A stretch of DNA of 64,000 nucleotides from Erwinia pyri (lineage in GTDB: Bacteria; Pseudomonadota; Gammaproteobacteria; Enterobacterales; Enterobacteriaceae), in contig NZ_CP132353.1 in the NCBI RefSeq assembly GCF_030758455.1, positions 3,038,001 through 3,102,000 of the forward strand, written 5' to 3'. The translations under genes and the position numbers were made by a program. Of this stretch, positions 54,886 through 64,000 are shown one piece after another; the stretch's first letter is position 1, and each line of letters starts with the position of its first letter. The notes below the pieces were generated by a model that searched no databases, was not told the DNA's origin, and saw nothing but the letters and a program-made list of their open reading frames with translations.

Positions 54886-56781
54886 TTATAATTTGAAGCT
54901 GCTGACCACCAGCTCAAGTTGCACGCTTTGCTCTTCCATAGCCTGAGCAGCCGCAGAGACCTGCTCCACCAGCGAGGCGTTCTGCTGCGTGGTGCTGTCG
55001 AGCTGGTTAATGGCAGTGTTGATCTGATCGATCCCCATGCTCTGCTCACGGCTGGCGGACATGATTTCAGCCATCAGCGTTGTGACGCTGCTGACGCCAC
55101 CCATCAGCTCCTCCATGGTGTTGCCCGCTTCCTGCACCAGCTGGCTGCCCTGGTCAATATTGGCGACCGACTCTTCAATCAGCTTTTTGATTTCCCGTGC
55201 AGAATTAGCGGAGCGCTGAGCCAGATTTCGTACTTCAGACGCCACTACTGCAAATCCCCGGCCCTGTTCTCCGGCACGTGCGGCTTCCACCGCGGCGTTC
55301 AGCGCCAGGATGTTGGTCTGGAAGGCGATACTGTCAATCACGCTGATAATATCGACAACCTTGCGGGAAGAGGTGTTGATTTCGCCCATGGTGGTCACCA
55401 CCTGCTTCACCACGTTGGATCCGCGAGCGGCCACGCGTGAAGCATCTCCTGCCAGCTGATTAGCATGCGTGGCGTTATCGGCGTTCTGTCGTACGGTGCC
55501 GGTCAGCTCCTCCATTGAAGCCGCCGTCTCAACGATTGAGCTGGACTGCTCTTCGGTCCTGGCAGAGAGATCCAGGTTGCCGCTGGCAATCTCTTTTGAG
55601 GCGGAAGTGATAGCCAGCGCGCTGTCGCCCACCTGGCGCATCAGCCCCTGAAGATACTCAATGAAATTATTGAAGCTTTGTGACACGGCGTTGAATTCCG
55701 GGCTGCTGCTGGCTGGCAGGCGCTGTGTCAGATCTGCACCGCCCGTAGAGAGCGCCAGGATATTGTCGTTCAGTCCACCCAGACGTTTCATCATGGTACG
55801 GATAAAGCCCAGCAGCACCAGCAGCAGCAGGATAGCTAACGGGATCTGCACCAGACCCAGACGCGTCAGGATGGAGTCAGTCTGTTTGGAGAGCAGCGCA
55901 GTGGGAACATCGCTGGCGATAAACCAGGGACTGCCCTCGATCTGCTGGAGAAACAGCGTGTGGTTGCCATCTTCACTGTCAAAGGTACTCTGAAGAGGCT
56001 CCTTGCCCGCTGTTGCCAGCAGTGTACGCAGCGTCGCGGCCATTGGCGTGGCCAGTTCGCTGAGATTACGCAGTTTTGGCGTGCCGCCGATCAGGCTGGC
56101 GTCTCCCACCACTTTGCCATCGGCTTCCACAATCAGCGCTTGCCCCTGTACCGCATCCCCCATCTGTTTTGCCAGATGGTTGAAAAAGCCCAGCGTGACG
56201 TCGATAGTGGCGACGCCCCAGGCGCTGCCGTTGCGATAAATACCCATGGCGCAGTTGGTGCGCGGCTGCGGGCTGGCAGCATCCTGATAGGCCTTCGCCC
56301 AGGCGCACTGCCCTTTGGCTGCCGCCTGGCCATCTTTGTACCAGGGTTGCTCGTAGTAGTTGGGTGCTTCAGCAGAGTTCCAGAAAGTATTGACCTGAAG
56401 GTTATTACTGCTGTCACGGGCAAAGAAGGTACTGAATTTATCTCTGGCCGGATCGCGCACTTTAGGCAGTGGCCAGATGCCGCCGCCAAAGACGTTTACG
56501 TCCTGATACTGATTCACTAAAGCGGGAAGCACGCTATCGATAGCGGCGCTGTCGAGCACGGCGACCGTTTCGGTAATAGTGCGCTGCTGTGCCTGAATAC
56601 GGTTCATCATTTCAGTAATTCGCGAACCAATAGAATCCACTTCATAACGCACCAGACGACTCTCATTGGTCGCTAGCTGAGGCGCAACAAACATATTAAT
56701 TACCACAACCGTGATCAGCAGCAGTAGCATAAAAAAGCCGACGATCAGGAGGGTAAATCTGGCCTGGGTTGTTTTAAACAT
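54886..56781 (-). CDS. Methyl-accepting chemotaxis protein with Cache-type sensor
   Basis: Membrane chemoreceptor of 631 residues. Helix 1 ([22 protein letters not shown]) and helix 2 ([16 protein letters not shown], near 310) enclose a periplasmic dCache-like domain with [33 protein letters not shown] domain leads to the signalling domain with the conserved hairpin tip [34 protein letters not shown]. It ends VSSFKL without the NWETF-type CheR/CheB tether. The ligand is unknown; this sensor class often binds amino acids or organic acids. Confidence 0.93.
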   Translation of the reverse strand: MFKTTQARFTLLIVGFFMLLLLITVVVINMFVAPQLATNESRLVRYEVDSIGSRITEMMNRIQAQQRTITETVAVLDSAAIDSVLPALVNQYQDVNVFGGGIWPLPKVRDPARDKFSTFFARDSSNNLQVNTFWNSAEAPNYYEQPWYKDGQAAAKGQCAWAKAYQDAASPQPRTNCAMGIYRNGSAWGVATIDVTLGFFNHLAKQMGDAVQGQALIVEADGKVVGDASLIGGTPKLRNLSELATPMAATLRTLLATAGKEPLQSTFDSEDGNHTLFLQQIEGSPWFIASDVPTALLSKQTDSILTRLGLVQIPLAILLLLVLLGFIRTMMKRLGGLNDNILALSTGGADLTQRLPASSSPEFNAVSQSFNNFIEYLQGLMRQVGDSALAITSASKEIASGNLDLSARTEEQSSSIVETAASMEELTGTVRQNADNATHANQLAGDASRVAARGSNVVKQVVTTMGEINTSSRKVVDIISVIDSIAFQTNILALNAAVEAARAGEQGRGFAVVASEVRNLAQRSANSAREIKKLIEESVANIDQGSQLVQEAGNTMEELMGGVSSVTTLMAEIMSASREQSMGIDQINTAINQLDSTTQQNASLVEQVSAAAQAMEEQSVQLELVVSSFKL

Positions 56782-56917
56782 GACGAGCCCCGCTCAACGC
56801 ATTCAGGCACAATTGCCTGATCGTGTTAACGGCGTGTTACAGGAAAACTTGATGTGATAAACGTCGCATTCCAGAGAAAAGTGGCATTAAAAGGGAAACG
56901 GTGGTGGCTGGCAAAAT

Positions 56918-58027
56918 TTAATCTTGTGGATCAACCACCTGCTGACGGGGACGAAAAATATGATTCGCGCCGGCCTGACGCAATCTTTCCACCAGCTGAT
57001 TGCCGCCGCTCTCTTCTGCCTGCGCGAATTCGCGTTCCGCCATGGTAACCGGCGTGGTCCAGAGCAGCGTGACTGTTTCGCCCTCGCGTTTGGGCAGGCT
57101 GAACTGCGCCTCTGCCCCGCCCAGTTCACCCGAGAGCAGGAAGCCTTCAAAACCGACCGGCGCCACGGCAGACTCCAGCGTATGTCCCTCTCCCAGCCAG
57201 CTGATTCGTGCCCAGGGGAAGTGTGCAAAGCTGGCGAGCGCGCTCGCCATCTGCACGGCGTTCTCTTCCGTCATGACCTCTGCATCTATCGCCATCGCCA
57301 GCTCAATTCTGCGGTGCTGGGGGGCCAGATCTTCAAACAGAAAATCGACCCACGGCAGTGGACGAATGCTCATTCCCAGCGTCAGGAAATACCAGCTGCC
57401 CTGATGATAGTGCTGCGAAATCGCCATCGGTGGCCAGTTGCCCTGATCCACCGAGTAATACTTTAGCGACTCGCCATACTGGGATTCATAACACTTTAAC
57501 AGGTCGCGCTGCATCGGCTCCCAGAGATGGCCATCATGCCAGTCGCGCCAGAAGTGACGATGTTTTTCAGCTTCAGCATAATAGTCATTAGTGGAAGCGG
57601 AACCCAGCGGAGCCGTCAGCCGGTTTTCTTTAATGCAGCCAGCCGAGAAGCTGACCTGCTTGTTCTGATAGAGGCTCCAGCCCGGGATCACCGCCAGTAG
57701 CTGCCCCTGATACCATAATGCCGCTCCGTCATCGCTGGGGGCCCAGATAATCTGCAGGCCAGCGGGGTCGAGCATCGGTTCCGCTTCCAGCGTACGGCAA
57801 TATTCTGCGCTCAGGAGCGGCGGAATGCCCTGCTCCATCGCTTCCCTGTCTTCACGGGCCGGCGCGGGCAGAAGATTGCGCAGCCAGCAGCCGCGCACGG
57901 CGAACTGCGTGCGGAACGGTTCCGCAGGCCGGATATAGAAATAGGCGGCGCGCTCATCCTGCTCAACCTGAGCTGTCAGCGTTTGCTGCTGATTGGTGAC
58001 TTCAGCAATCCGGTACAACTGTGTCAT
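56918..58027 (-). CDS. Suppressor-of-fused (SUFU) domain protein
   Basis: Cytoplasmic protein of 369 residues. Start at MTQLYRIAEVTNQQQ with GAGG upstream; a Met 22 codons earlier lacks one. The C-terminal half matches the SUFU family: VDFLFEDLAPQHRRIELAMAIDAEVMTEENAVQMASALASFAHFPW, WLGEGHTLESAVAPVGFEGFLLS and VTLLWTTPVTMAEREFAQ. The N-terminal half is probably a second related domain. In bacteria SUFU proteins occur as immunity proteins of polymorphic toxins, but no toxin gene is adjacent. Function here is unknown. Confidence 0.78.
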   Translation of the reverse strand: MTQLYRIAEVTNQQQTLTAQVEQDERAAYFYIRPAEPFRTQFAVRGCWLRNLLPAPAREDREAMEQGIPPLLSAEYCRTLEAEPMLDPAGLQIIWAPSDDGAALWYQGQLLAVIPGWSLYQNKQVSFSAGCIKENRLTAPLGSASTNDYYAEAEKHRHFWRDWHDGHLWEPMQRDLLKCYESQYGESLKYYSVDQGNWPPMAISQHYHQGSWYFLTLGMSIRPLPWVDFLFEDLAPQHRRIELAMAIDAEVMTEENAVQMASALASFAHFPWARISWLGEGHTLESAVAPVGFEGFLLSGELGGAEAQFSLPKREGETVTLLWTTPVTMAEREFAQAEESGGNQLVERLRQAGANHIFRPRQQVVDPQD

Positions 58028-58206
58028 AAAGCCTCGACGATGGATGTAGGGGATCCCACCCGGAGAATAGGGCAGGATGTCCCGTTGTGCCATGCCGTCG
58101 CAAGGGTAATAGTCTCAAAAATCGGCCTGGGGCGGGGTTTAGCGCTGTAAAGAGGGGAAAAAGCGCTGGTGCGACGGCTATCGACGCAGAGCAGCAGATG
58201 TTTACT

Positions 58207-59079
58207 CTATCCTTCCCGCCCCATGCGCTGCATAGCGCGGTGGTAGGCACCGCGTCGGATAGACCAGCGCAGCCCTTTTGCCAGTACCCGCATACGTAAG
58301 CGAAGCGTTCCGCGCCCCATGCCTGAAAAACGGAAGCCGAACTGCTGCTGTGCCCACTCTGGCAGCAGCTCTATGCCTGCCATCATCATCACCTTCATTG
58401 CCGGGCGCGCCTGCCAGCTCGGCGCTGGCGCGTTCATCAACAAAGAGAGCACCTCCCGGGTACGCTCATCACACCGCAGCTCTGGCTGCATTGCCAGCAG
58501 GTAAGCCTCCACCGCCTGTACCGACTTCGGCACGGTCTCTGCACCCAGCGCCTCCGCAACGACGGCGGCCTCGGCGTAATAGCGGTCCTGCTCAGCAAGG
58601 CTCAGATCGGGATTTTTATAGCGCAAATGCGCGGCGAGAAAACGGCTGGTTTCCGCAACGTGTACCCAGGTCAGCAGATGAGGATCGCTCGCAGCATAGG
58701 GCGCTCCCCGGGCATCCACGCCATTAACCTGTAAATGAATGCGCTTCACGCGATCGATCAGCGTTTGGGCATCCACGCTGTTACCAAACGTAGTCACGGC
58801 AATAAACTGGCTGGTCCGGCGCAGCCGTCCCATCATATCCTGCCGGAAGGTGGAGTGATCCCAGACGCCAGCCAGCGCCAGCGGGTGAAGCATCTGCATC
58901 AGCAGTGCAGAGATCCCCCCGCAGAGCATACTGGGAAAGTCGCCGTGCACCCGCCAGATCACGCTGTCAGGCCCGTATAATCCCGGATCGCCCAGCGGTT
59001 GAGATAAATCAAACTCGTTCATAGCCAGCCCATTCAGGCGAAACACCTGCTGCTGAATTCTGTCCCGGATTGAAGACAT
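58207..59079 (-). CDS. DUF2236 / oxygenase MpaB family protein
   Basis: Protein of 290 residues, largely helical. Family features: SVIWRVHGDFPSMLCGGISALLMQMLHPLALAGVWDHSTFRQDMMGRLRRTSQFIAVTTFG, then HLQVNGVDARGAPYAASDPHLLTWVHVAETSRFL. The conserved His residues (HP, DHS, WVH) are the haem-ligand candidates of the MpaB and latex-oxygenase family. The substrate is unknown. It starts 85 bp after bglX with a terminator between, so it should have its own promoter. Confidence 0.85.
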   Translation of the reverse strand: MSSIRDRIQQQVFRLNGLAMNEFDLSQPLGDPGLYGPDSVIWRVHGDFPSMLCGGISALLMQMLHPLALAGVWDHSTFRQDMMGRLRRTSQFIAVTTFGNSVDAQTLIDRVKRIHLQVNGVDARGAPYAASDPHLLTWVHVAETSRFLAAHLRYKNPDLSLAEQDRYYAEAAVVAEALGAETVPKSVQAVEAYLLAMQPELRCDERTREVLSLLMNAPAPSWQARPAMKVMMMAGIELLPEWAQQQFGFRFSGMGRGTLRLRMRVLAKGLRWSIRRGAYHRAMQRMGREG

Positions 59080-59094
59080 AGTACGACCCTGCTG

Positions 59095-59122
59095 AAAGAA
59101 AAAGGGACGAAGATCGTCCCTT
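59095..59122 (-). terminator. bglX terminator
   Basis: AAGGGACGA / TCGTCCCTT with a 3-nt loop; on the minus strand a T-rich tail (TTTTTCTTTC) follows. Confidence 0.85.
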
Positions 59123-59163
59123 AAGTTTATGCGTTATGAAGCGGCATCCTTGCCCTCTGGCGT

Positions 59164-61461
59164 TTACAGATAATCAAACTCTGCATCCGTGGTGCGGGCA
59201 GAATCAAGCCCGATCATCACGCTGAATTTACCCGGCTCCGCCACCTGCTGCATCCTGGCATTCCAGAATTTCAGCGCGTTGACCTCAATCGGGAAGGTGA
59301 CCGTTTGCGACTCGCCCGCTTTCAGCATGATGCGCTTAAAGCCTTTCAGCTCTTTTACCGGACGGCTGATACTTGCCATCTGGTCACGCAGATACATCTG
59401 CACTACCGTCGCCCCATCCCGATCGCCGGTGTTGGTAACGGTAACGCTGGCATTGACCGTGCCGTTGCGTGGCATGGTGGCAGAGGAGAGCTTCACAGGC
59501 GAGAGCTTAAAGGTGGTATAGCTCAAACCGTAGCCGAACGGGAACAGCGGGCCGTTGGCGGCATCGTAGTAATGCGAAGTATATTTATTTGGCTTGTTGG
59601 CATCGTACGGACGCCCGGTATTAAGGTGGTTATAGTAGATCGGGATCTGGCCGACTGAGCGAGGGAACGACATCGGCAGCTTACCTGACGGGTTGTAGTC
59701 ACCAAACAGCACGTCGGCGATAGCATTACCCCCTTCGGTGCCGCTGAACCAGGTTTCCAGCATCGCGTCCGCCTGCATGTTCTCTTTCACCAGGGTCAGA
59801 GGACGACCGTTCATCAGCACCAGCACCAGCGGTTTGCCGGTTGCCTTCAGCGCCGCGATCAGCGCCTGCTGGCTGGCGGGAATGGCGAGTTCGCTGCGGC
59901 TTGACGCCTCATGCGCCATGCCCTGCGCCTCCCCGACTACCGCCACAACCACATCCGCCTTCTTCGCGGTAGCAACAGCTTCATCCAGCATCTGCTGCGG
60001 GGTGCGGCTGTCTACGGTCACCGCTTTTTCATAGAGGTTCAGGAAATCCTGAATGCCTTTATTATCGGTGACGTTGGCCCCTTTGGCATAGAGCACCGTG
60101 GCCCGATCGCCCAGGGCATTCTTCAGCCCCTGCAGCACGCTGACAGACTGTCCTGCCTTACCGGCTGCGGACCAGCTGCCCATAATGTCACGCTGGCTGT
60201 CCGCCAGCGGCCCGATAAGCGCAAGCGTACCCGACTTTTTCAGCGGCAGCGTCTGCAGACGGTTTTTCAGCAGCACAATACTTTTACGCGCCACATCGCG
60301 CGCTTCGGCACGGTGAAGGCGGCTTTCGGCATTGGTATCTGCCGGATCGCTCTCTTTTGGACCAAGATGGCTGTAGGGATCGTTAAACAGCCCCATATCA
60401 TATTTTACGTTCAGCACATGACGCGCCGCATCGTCGATCTCGCTTTCACTGACCGCGCCCGTTTTCACCAGCCCCGGCAGATACTTGCTGTAGTACTCGT
60501 CGCTCATGCTCATGTTCACGCCGGACTTGATGGCAATGCGCACCGCATCCTGAGGATCGCTCGCCACGCCGTGCTTCATCAACTCCTTGATGGCGCCATG
60601 ATCGCTGATCGTGATCCCTTTGAATTTCCACTCATCACGCAGCAGATCTTTCAGCAGCCAGCTGTCAGCCGTAGCCGGCACGCCGTTCAGCGAGTTCAGC
60701 GCCACCATCACGCCCCCGCTTCCGGCATCCAGCGCCGCCTTGTAAGGAGGCAGGTAATCCTGCGCCAGCCGCTGCGGGCTCATATCCACGGTATTATAAT
60801 CGCGTCCCCCTTCCACCGCGCCATAGGCGGCGAAATGCTTGACGCTGGTCATCACTGAATAGCGGTCTGCCGGGCTTTTACCCTGCATTGACTCCACCAG
60901 CGTACGGCCCATTGCCGAGGTCAGATAAGTATCCTCGCCAAATCCTTCGGAAACCCTGCCCCAGCGAGGTTCCCGGGTGACGTCCACCATCGGAGCCCAG
61001 GTCATATTCAGGCCATCATCGGCAGCTTCATAAGCTGAAATGCGCCCCACATTAGCGACCGCATCGAGATCCCAGCTTGCGGCCAGGCCAAGAGGGATAG
61101 GGAACACGGTGCGCTGTCCGTGCACCACGTCATAGGCAAAAAACAGAGGGATTTTCAGGCGACTGAGCTGCATCACCTGATCCTGCATCGCACGGATATC
61201 TTTTCGCGTAACCGTGTTAAAGATGGCGCCGACCTGTTCGTGTTTGATCATTTCACGAATCGCTTCTTTCGGGTTATCCGGGCCGACGCTGATCAATCTC
61301 AGCTGCCCTATCTTTTCATCCTGGGTCATTTTGTTAAGTAAATCAGTAACAAATGCGTCACGCGCTTCCGGAGTCAGCGGATGAGGTGCAGACAGGTTTT
61401 CAGCAAAAGCCGGCTGCAGGCTCAGGGCGGCAGCGAGGCTGGCAGAGTAAATCCATTTCAT
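59164..61461 (-). CDS. bglX: Periplasmic beta-glucosidase BglX
   Basis: Glycoside hydrolase family 3 enzyme, 765 residues as in E. coli. Start at MKWIYSASLAAALSLQPAFA, which is a clean signal peptide; a Met 11 codons earlier breaks it. The nucleophile Asp is in FKGITISDHGAIKEL. GH3 N-terminal barrel (WAPMVDVTREPRWGRVSEGFGED, KHFAAYGAVEGGRDYN), C-terminal sandwich (GTEGGNAIADVLFGDYNPSGKLPMSFPRSVGQIP) and FnIII-like domain are complete. Divergent from dld, as in E. coli. Confidence 0.96.
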   Translation of the reverse strand: MKWIYSASLAAALSLQPAFAENLSAPHPLTPEARDAFVTDLLNKMTQDEKIGQLRLISVGPDNPKEAIREMIKHEQVGAIFNTVTRKDIRAMQDQVMQLSRLKIPLFFAYDVVHGQRTVFPIPLGLAASWDLDAVANVGRISAYEAADDGLNMTWAPMVDVTREPRWGRVSEGFGEDTYLTSAMGRTLVESMQGKSPADRYSVMTSVKHFAAYGAVEGGRDYNTVDMSPQRLAQDYLPPYKAALDAGSGGVMVALNSLNGVPATADSWLLKDLLRDEWKFKGITISDHGAIKELMKHGVASDPQDAVRIAIKSGVNMSMSDEYYSKYLPGLVKTGAVSESEIDDAARHVLNVKYDMGLFNDPYSHLGPKESDPADTNAESRLHRAEARDVARKSIVLLKNRLQTLPLKKSGTLALIGPLADSQRDIMGSWSAAGKAGQSVSVLQGLKNALGDRATVLYAKGANVTDNKGIQDFLNLYEKAVTVDSRTPQQMLDEAVATAKKADVVVAVVGEAQGMAHEASSRSELAIPASQQALIAALKATGKPLVLVLMNGRPLTLVKENMQADAMLETWFSGTEGGNAIADVLFGDYNPSGKLPMSFPRSVGQIPIYYNHLNTGRPYDANKPNKYTSHYYDAANGPLFPFGYGLSYTTFKLSPVKLSSATMPRNGTVNASVTVTNTGDRDGATVVQMYLRDQMASISRPVKELKGFKRIMLKAGESQTVTFPIEVNALKFWNARMQQVAEPGKFSVMIGLDSARTTDAEFDYL

Positions 61462-61642
61462 CAGGTTGGGTTCTCTTAAATAACTGCGGGGCAAGTAAAG
61501 GCCACAAGAATTTCAGTGTGCCATAACTTCAGGATAGCAGGTAGTTTTCAACATATTGGCGCGATCGGCGTCTGATTTTCTGCCGTCCGATAGCGAAAAG
61601 TAGTGTTAAAGTTAATCAGTGACAGTCAAAAGGAGCATGGAT

Positions 61643-63376
61643 ATGCACACCCCCTCTTCCCGGACCAGCCAGAAACTGGTCGCTGAACTGCTCCGCATCG
61701 TCGGACGTTCCCACCTTCTTACCGATCCTCAACAAACCGCGCGCTACCGTAAAGGTTTTCGCTCCGGGCAAGGCGATGCGCTGGCGGTGGTCTTTCCCGG
61801 TACGCTGCTGGAGCAGTGGCGCATTCTGCAGGCCTGCGTGGCGGCCGATACCATCGTGCTGATGCAGGCCGCCAATACCGGCCTTACCGAAGGGTCCACG
61901 CCGAACGGCAACGATTACCAGCGCGACATCGTGATTATCAGCACGTTGAGAATGGACAAAATTCAGCAGATTGACGGTGGCAAGCAGGTACTCGCTTTTC
62001 CGGGCAGCACCCTTTATCAGTTAGAGAAAATCCTGAAACCTCTGGGGCGAGAGCCGCACTCGGTGATTGGCTCTTCCTGCATCGGCGCCTCGGTATTGGG
62101 CGGCGTCTGTAACAACTCCGGCGGCTCGTTGATTAAACGCGGCCCCGCTTACAGTGAAATGTCGCTCTATGCGCAGGTGGACGCGCAGGGCAAACTCAAG
62201 CTGGTTAACCATCTGGGCATTGAGCTGGGCAGCACGCCGGAACAGATCCTGACGCGGCTGGATGATGAAACCTGGCAGCAGAGCGACGTAAAATATGATC
62301 AGCGGCAGGCCTCCGATGGAGAGTATGCAGCCCGTGTTCGCGAGATCGATGCCAATACGCCCTCACGCTTCAATGCGGATGCACGGCGTCTGTTTGAAGC
62401 TTCAGGTTGTGCAGGAAAGCTGGCCGTTTTTGCGGTGCGCCTGGACACCTTTGTCAGTGAAAAAGAGCAGCAGGTCTTTTATCTCGGCAGCAACAATCCG
62501 GACGTATTCGATGAGATACGCCGCCACATGTTGCAGTCGTTCACCAATCTGCCTGTCGCCGCTGAGTATATGCACCGCGACATTTTTGATATCGCGGAAG
62601 TCTACGGCAAAGACACCTTTGTGATGATTGACAAGTTTGGCACCGACAAGATGCCGCTGTTTTTCACGCTGAAAGGCCGGGCGGATGCGCTCTCAGGCAG
62701 TGTGCCTTTTTTAAAACCCCACTTTAGCGACCGGCTGCTGCAAAAAATCAGCAAAGTTTTGCCCTCCCACTTACCCAAAAGGCTGAAGGAGTACCGCGAC
62801 CGCTATGAACATCATTTGATGATCAAAATGTCGGGTGAGGGCATTGCCGAAGCACGCGACTACCTCGAAAGCTACTTCCAGCAGGCGGAAGGCGACTTTT
62901 TTGCCTGCACGCCGGACGAGGGCGCGAAAGCTTTCCTGCACCGCTTTGCTGCCGCCGGTGCAGCGGTACGCTATCACGCCGTTCACAGTGACGAGGTAGA
63001 GGATATTCTGGCGCTGGATATTGCTCTGCGGCGTAACGATCGTGACTGGTTTGAGCGTCTGCCGCCGGAATTTGATGATGCGCTGGTGCATCGTCTCTAT
63101 TACGGCCACTTTTTCTGCCACGTATTCCATCAGGATTACATTGTGAAAAAAGGGGTGGACGTCCATGCGCTGAAAGAGAAGATGCTGGCGATGCTGGCCG
63201 ATCGCGGTGCCGAGTATCCGGCAGAGCATAATGTTGGCCATCTCTATGCCGCTAAGCCGCAGCTGAAAGCCTTCTACCAGCAGCTGGACCCGACCAACAG
63301 CTTCAACCCCGGGATTGGTAAAACGACTAAAGCGAAGAACTGGGGAGAGTGTGACTGCGGGGCGAAGCATTCCTGA
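61643..63376 (+). CDS. dld: Quinone-dependent D-lactate dehydrogenase Dld
   Basis: Peripheral inner-membrane FAD enzyme oxidising D-lactate to pyruvate and passing electrons to quinone. Of two near ATGs, the second (MHTPSSRTSQKLV, 577 residues) has correct spacing from AAAAGGAG. FAD-binding segment: LMQAANTGLTEGSTPNGNDY and GREPHSVIGSSCIGASVLGGVCNNSGGSLI. The C-terminal part HRFAAAGAAVRYHAVHSDEVEDILALDIALRRND is nearly identical to E. coli. It ends with a Cys-containing tail (GECDCGAKHS). Confidence 0.96.
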   Translation: MHTPSSRTSQKLVAELLRIVGRSHLLTDPQQTARYRKGFRSGQGDALAVVFPGTLLEQWRILQACVAADTIVLMQAANTGLTEGSTPNGNDYQRDIVIISTLRMDKIQQIDGGKQVLAFPGSTLYQLEKILKPLGREPHSVIGSSCIGASVLGGVCNNSGGSLIKRGPAYSEMSLYAQVDAQGKLKLVNHLGIELGSTPEQILTRLDDETWQQSDVKYDQRQASDGEYAARVREIDANTPSRFNADARRLFEASGCAGKLAVFAVRLDTFVSEKEQQVFYLGSNNPDVFDEIRRHMLQSFTNLPVAAEYMHRDIFDIAEVYGKDTFVMIDKFGTDKMPLFFTLKGRADALSGSVPFLKPHFSDRLLQKISKVLPSHLPKRLKEYRDRYEHHLMIKMSGEGIAEARDYLESYFQQAEGDFFACTPDEGAKAFLHRFAAAGAAVRYHAVHSDEVEDILALDIALRRNDRDWFERLPPEFDDALVHRLYYGHFFCHVFHQDYIVKKGVDVHALKEKMLAMLADRGAEYPAEHNVGHLYAAKPQLKAFYQQLDPTNSFNPGIGKTTKAKNWGECDCGAKHS

Positions 63377-63502
63377 ATGTCTTGCCTGGGGAGTAACGCT
63401 CTCTGTGAGAGATCTCCTCAGTGGCGGAGCAACAGCGGAAGTTCTGGCACCCTTCCGCCTCTGCGACTTAAACAGGGGCGGAAGAGTAAACCTGCTGCCG
63501 GA

Positions 63503-64000
63503 TCAGGAAATTTTGTCGTCCTGCACCACCACCTGCTGACCGTTGCGCTGCTCGACAATCATGGTTTGCGGTCTGGAGAGCACCACGCCCTCTTTCCGCA
63601 GTCGGGTCAGGATATCAAACAGCAGATCGCTCTTGGCACCGGCAACCTGACGGGGGCTTGCCACGTTACCCGTTACGGCCAGCACGATGCCAGCCGGGGT
63701 AAGATCCTTAAACGAGACTGAAGGCTCCGGCGTCTCCAGAATGCGTTCATTCTCGTTATAGACCTCCAGCAGCAGATCGCGCACCTGAACAGGATCGATA
63801 TCCAGCGGGAAGGTCAGCGTAATGGTCGCCACCCCCTGCGCATTACCCATCGTCGCGTTACGCACGTTCTGTGAGATCAGCTGGGAATTCGGCACGATCA
63901 CCGTGGATTTGTCGCCAAGCTGGATTTCCGTGGCGCGCACGTTGATGCGGCGGATATCCCCTTCTATCCCGCTGATGCTGACCAGATCGCCAACCTTCAC
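63503..64000 (-). CDS. MscS-family mechanosensitive channel (C-terminal part)
   Basis: The frame is open at the window edge, so the N-terminal and membrane parts lie beyond base 64000. The 165 visible residues begin in the MscS beta domain (VGDLVSISGIEGDIRRINVRATEIQLGDKSTVIVPNSQLISQNVRN). The C-terminal alpha/beta domain follows (TLTFPLDIDPVQVRDLLLEVYNENERIL). The GDKSTVIVPNSQ pattern resembles the large MscS proteins with an N-terminal DUF3772 domain. Convergent with dld. Confidence 0.88.
   Translation of the reverse strand: MKVGDLVSISGIEGDIRRINVRATEIQLGDKSTVIVPNSQLISQNVRNATMGNAQGVATITLTFPLDIDPVQVRDLLLEVYNENERILETPEPSVSFKDLTPAGIVLAVTGNVASPRQVAGAKSDLLFDILTRLRKEGVVLSRPQTMIVEQRNGQQVVVQDDKIS

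Noticed and set aside
54186..56917. Carotenoid gene cluster around idi
   Set aside because: No crt genes are adjacent; idi is flanked by an MFS transporter and a chemoreceptor.
59911..60858. Open frame of 315 codons antisense to bglX
   Set aside because: Long antisense frames are common in GC-rich genes; His/Arg-rich nonsense-like composition and no start signal.

Overview
The window is chromosomal DNA of an enterobacterium of the Erwinia/Pantoea type. Nearly every protein is a close relative of its Escherichia coli counterpart, and long stretches keep E. coli neighbourhoods: rimO / gsi / iaaA / moeAB / ybiT; ybiR / mntR / mntS / ompX / rhtA / dps / glnHPQ / rlmF; ybiB / dinG; and mlrA / yohO / yehWXY / osmF / bglX / dld. 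The last block is far from the others in E. coli, and a complete hut cluster is inserted, so the genus is not one that is collinear with E. coli. Genus assignment is inference. I see no rRNA, tRNA, insertion sequence, prophage or CRISPR array.

Layout. 1-8.0 kb: 3' part of rimO, a DUF4385 gene, and the glutathione importer operon iaaA-gsiABCD on the minus strand. 8.2-12 kb: moeA-moeB and a membrane diguanylate cyclase on the plus strand. 12-20 kb (minus): ybiT, a sugar porter, a 606-bp gap holding a 13-copy heptamer array, and a tripartite drug-efflux operon (adaptor, DHA2 transporter, outer-membrane lipoprotein). 20-28 kb: ybiR, mntR, the small gene mntS with an MntR operator, ompX, rhtA, dps, ybiI and glnHPQ with tandem sigma70/sigma54 promoters. 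28-39 kb: rlmF, a flavin reductase, then hutG-hutI / hutF-hutD / hutC / hutH-hutU with four probable HutC operators, and an M20 amidohydrolase. 39-43 kb: dinG-ybiB under a LexA box. 43-48.6 kb: accessory genes, including an XRE-cupin regulator overlapping two GNAT acetyltransferases, mlrA, and an AT-richer pair made of a GNAT-like protein and a 57-residue small protein. 48.6-64 kb: yohO, the yeh/osmF osmoprotectant importer, an MFS transporter, idi, a chemoreceptor, a SUFU-domain protein, a DUF2236 protein, bglX, dld and the C-terminal part of an MscS-type channel.

Functionally the region covers nutrient import (glutathione, glutamine, sugars, betaine-type osmolytes), histidine breakdown by the five-step route (HutH, HutU, HutI, HutF, HutG), metal and stress homeostasis (MntR/MntS, Dps, DinG), molybdenum cofactor synthesis, and c-di-GMP/biofilm control (diguanylate cyclase, MlrA). 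The least explained parts are the 47.5-48.4 kb small-gene pair, the XRE-GNAT-GNAT operon with its perfect inverted-repeat operator, and the heptamer array at 15.6 kb.
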